DNA of 64,000 nt from an uncultured Bacteroidales bacterium (lineage in GTDB: Bacteria; Bacteroidota; Bacteroidia; Bacteroidales; UBA932), in assembly GCA_944323345.1 (NCBI GenBank), contig CALUSC010000001.1, forward strand, positions 186,001-250,000, written 5' to 3'. Below, piece after piece: positions 62,375 through 64,000 of the stretch (positions within the stretch are counted from its first letter, which is position 1; every line of letters starts with the position of its first letter). The notes beneath the pieces are model-generated. The model did not search any database, had not been told where the DNA came from, and saw nothing but the letters and a program-made list of their open reading frames with translations. A program made the translations under genes and the position numbers.

Positions 62375-63507
62375 TGGTTATGAAACGTATATTTTCTATT
62401 GCAGCTGCCGCAGTGGCAGCTGCTCTTATGATTTCCTGCGGGCAGCAGGATGTAAAGGTTTCTGTCGCGAACGATTCTGAAGCGGATCGTGTAAACGAGA
62501 CAGTCGAACTCGATTTCGGGAATATCGTCGCGTCGCATCCTGAAATCACTGCTGACAATGTCGTGGTTACGGACGCTGCCGGAAAGCAGGTCCCTTCCCA
62601 GGTCTACACAGAGGACTATGGCATGGTGAAACTTATCTTCCAGGCTTCTGTCCCTGCGGGAAAGACAGTCGAGTATGCCGTAAAGGCCGGTGAGCGCGAA
62701 GCTTACGATACGCTCGTATTCAGCCGCTACGTCCCTGAAAGGCTCGATGACTATGCATACGAGAACAACCGTATTGCCGGACGTGTATATGGTCCGGCTC
62801 TGGAAGATCCGAGGACTCTCGGTCCGGATATCTGGCTCAAGAGAGTGGAGTCCCTCGTCGTGGACAAGAGGTATGAGCTTAACGATTATCATCATGACCA
62901 CGGAGACGGCATGGATTGCTACAAGGTGGCCAATACCCTCGGTGGCGGTGCTCTCGCTCCGTATGCAGATGACAAGATCGTGCTCGGAGACAACTATGAA
63001 ACATATACCCGTATCTGCAACGGACCTATCCGTACCAAAGTGCTGTTTACATACAAGCCTTTCGATGTGGACGGCCATCTGACTACTCTGAAGAGGGAGA
63101 TGACAATAGATGCGAATACCCACTTCATCAAGATTTCCAACTGGTTCAACGCGCCCGTAGAGAAACTTCCTGTAGTGTTGGGAGCTGTCCTTCATGATGT
63201 TGTGGCCAGGACTGACGGCGACTACTATATAGCATTCACAGAGAAAGCGTCAGACAGCGCAAATCCAGAGGCGGACGGTGATATTTCCGTAGGTCTCGTG
63301 GTGGATGCCGCCGAGGAAGGAGTGGAAGCAGGTACGATGGACGGCCATGCTGTACTCAAGTACAATATCGTTCCCGGCAAGAGGGCTGATGTCTGGACCG
63401 GTTCAGGCTGGAGCAAAGGAGGTATAGAATCTCCTGAAGCCTGGGCTGAAATGGTAGAGGATTTCGCGTATGCCCAGGCTCATCCTTTGAAGGTTACGGT
63501 AAAATAA
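62374..63507 (+). CDS. DUF4861 family lipoprotein of the pectin operon
   Basis: The 377-residue protein has a lipoprotein signal peptide (IFSIAAAAVAAALMISCG, Cys at about 23), so it should sit in a membrane and face the periplasm or outside. The mature part matches DUF4861: YAYENNRIAGRVYGPA, LGPDIWLKRVE, the His-rich YHHDHGDGMDCYKV and ANTLGGGALAPY. The His-Asp-His cluster could bind metal. Its place after kduI-kduD and before GH28 suggests it works on unsaturated or free uronic acids, but no activity is established by sequence. ATG 62380 is an alternative start. Confidence 0.83.
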   Translation: MVMKRIFSIAAAAVAAALMISCGQQDVKVSVANDSEADRVNETVELDFGNIVASHPEITADNVVVTDAAGKQVPSQVYTEDYGMVKLIFQASVPAGKTVEYAVKAGEREAYDTLVFSRYVPERLDDYAYENNRIAGRVYGPALEDPRTLGPDIWLKRVESLVVDKRYELNDYHHDHGDGMDCYKVANTLGGGALAPYADDKIVLGDNYETYTRICNGPIRTKVLFTYKPFDVDGHLTTLKREMTIDANTHFIKISNWFNAPVEKLPVVLGAVLHDVVARTDGDYYIAFTEKASDSANPEADGDISVGLVVDAAEEGVEAGTMDGHAVLKYNIVPGKRADVWTGSGWSKGGIESPEAWAEMVEDFAYAQAHPLKVTVK

Positions 63508-63544
63508 ACAGGTTGCGTCAACTATAACCTTTATCATATTCATC

Positions 63545-63581
63545 GGAGGACGTTTGCCGTGAGGTTGCGTCCTCCTTTTTT
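63545..63581 (+). terminator. rho-independent terminator after the kdu operon
   Basis: GGAGGACG (63545-63552) pairs with CGTCCTCC (63568-63575), loop of 15 bases, followed by six T. It separates the kdu operon from the GH28 gene, which has its own -7 box. Confidence 0.9.
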
Positions 63582-63637
63582 GATGATAAATCATCCTTTT
63601 ATGATAAAAAGTCCATCGGCTGAATGGTACTTGTTGC

Positions 63638-63645
63638 TACTTTTG
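63638..63645 (+). promoter_or_regulatory. -7 box for the GH28 gene
   Basis: TACTTTTG matches TAnnTTTG, 22 bases before the ATG at 63668. Confidence 0.65.
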
Positions 63646-63667
63646 CAGAAACCAAAACCACATAGTT

Positions 63668-64000
63668 ATGAACGCCGGCATTGAAAAGACGCTGAAAATG
63701 ACCATACCTGTGCTGCTCTCGCTCTCCATGGCCGCAGGCTGTGCGCAAACGGGAGGAAATACGGCCGAATTCGACTATCTTTATGAAAACCTCCCGTTCG
63801 AGATGGGAAAGGTGTCACGTCCTGAAATCCCCGACAGGGAAGTAAGTATTCTGGATTTCGGAGGAGTGGGTGACGGTATGGCGCTAAATACAGACGCGTT
63901 CAGAACTGCCATAGAGCATCTTTCGTCCCTGGGCGGAGGGCATCTCATCGTTCCGGAGGGCATCTGGCTTACCGGGCCTGTTACGCTGAAAGACAATATT
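63668..64000 (+). CDS. glycoside hydrolase family 28 polygalacturonase, N-terminal part
   Basis: The first 111 codons of a gene cut by the window end. There is a lipoprotein-type signal peptide (LLSLSMAAGC, Cys25), then the start of a right-handed beta-helix pectinase: VSILDFGGVGDGMALNTDAF, AIEHLSSLGGGHLIVPEG and WLTGPVTLKDNI, the usual opening of GH28 enzymes. The catalytic Asp residues lie beyond the window. It should cut polygalacturonate outside the cytoplasm and so feed the uxa/kdu genes next to it. Confidence 0.9.
   Translation, partial: MNAGIEKTLKMTIPVLLSLSMAAGCAQTGGNTAEFDYLYENLPFEMGKVSRPEIPDREVSILDFGGVGDGMALNTDAFRTAIEHLSSLGGGHLIVPEGIWLTGPVTLKDNI

Overview
This 64 kb window comes from a member of the Bacteroidales (phylum Bacteroidota), probably a gut-type anaerobe. 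The support is direct. Almost every divergent gap carries the Bacteroidota -7 promoter box TAnnTTTG, often followed closely by the ATG. Shine-Dalgarno sequences are not evident. Families typical of the phylum are present (DUF3822, DUF4293, DUF4861, YitT pairs, SPOR lipoprotein, TonB C-terminal fusions, FabK). No finer placement can be defended from sequence reading alone. I see no rRNA, tRNA, CRISPR array, transposase or prophage; the window is ordinary chromosome with one small possible mobile unit.

Layout. 1-1.2 kb: a short ComEC-like channel protein. 1.3-4.6 kb: acyl-phosphate fermentation operon ackA-ptb-buk. 4.5-10.6 kb: minus-strand genes (serine hydrolase, cytidylate-kinase-like, MATE exporter, two FKBP lipoproteins, NrnA-type DHH phosphoesterase). 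10.7-17.1 kb: housekeeping genes (DUF3822, rsmD, a DUF4861 protein, ybaK, a CoA-transferase that could serve acetate/butyrate metabolism, mazG, tcdA). 17.2-19.1 kb: an AAA/DUF4143 ATPase gene bounded exactly by two 40-bp palindromic direct repeats, then about 700 bp of non-coding repetitive DNA ending in 79-bp tandem units that each carry a promoter box. 19.1-24.8 kb: acyltransferase-like protein, prfA, methyltransferase and a tightly packed tenA-thiD-HAD-thioesterase group. 24.9-28.6 kb: fatty acid synthesis operon fabH-fabK-fabF-fabZ. 28.6-32.9 kb: a membrane LytTR regulator with four 20-bp-phased direct repeats in front of it, DUF4293, nucleoside phosphorylase, esterase, HAD phosphatase and an unlisted 41-codon small ORF. 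32.9-39.3 kb: ClpC-type unfoldase, gyrA and a TPR protein. 39.3-44.9 kb: DUF389-capA-phoH, and a SPOR lipoprotein followed by a degenerate M28 peptidase fused to a TonB domain. 44.9-50.3 kb: leuS, two YitT paralogues and a membrane-tethered AraC-type regulator. 50.3-55.8 kb: a Stealth-glycosyltransferase-Stealth operon, a lipid A type acyltransferase and ettA. 55.9-64 kb: a hexuronate/pectin region with uxaC divergent from uxaB-uxaA, then kduI-kduD-DUF4861 and the start of a GH28 polygalacturonase cut by the window end.

How the genes fit together. The right end can take pectin-derived galacturonate (UxaC, UxaB, UxaA) and unsaturated uronate products (KduI, KduD) towards 2-keto-3-deoxygluconate. 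The left end can make ATP from acyl-CoA by acetate and butyrate kinases. The candidate operators in the uxaC/uxaB gap and before kduI suggest shared control. The observations most worth follow-up are the ATPase cassette with its palindromic boundaries, the tandem promoter repeats, the phased repeats before the LytTR gene, and the M28 pseudo-peptidase fused to TonB.
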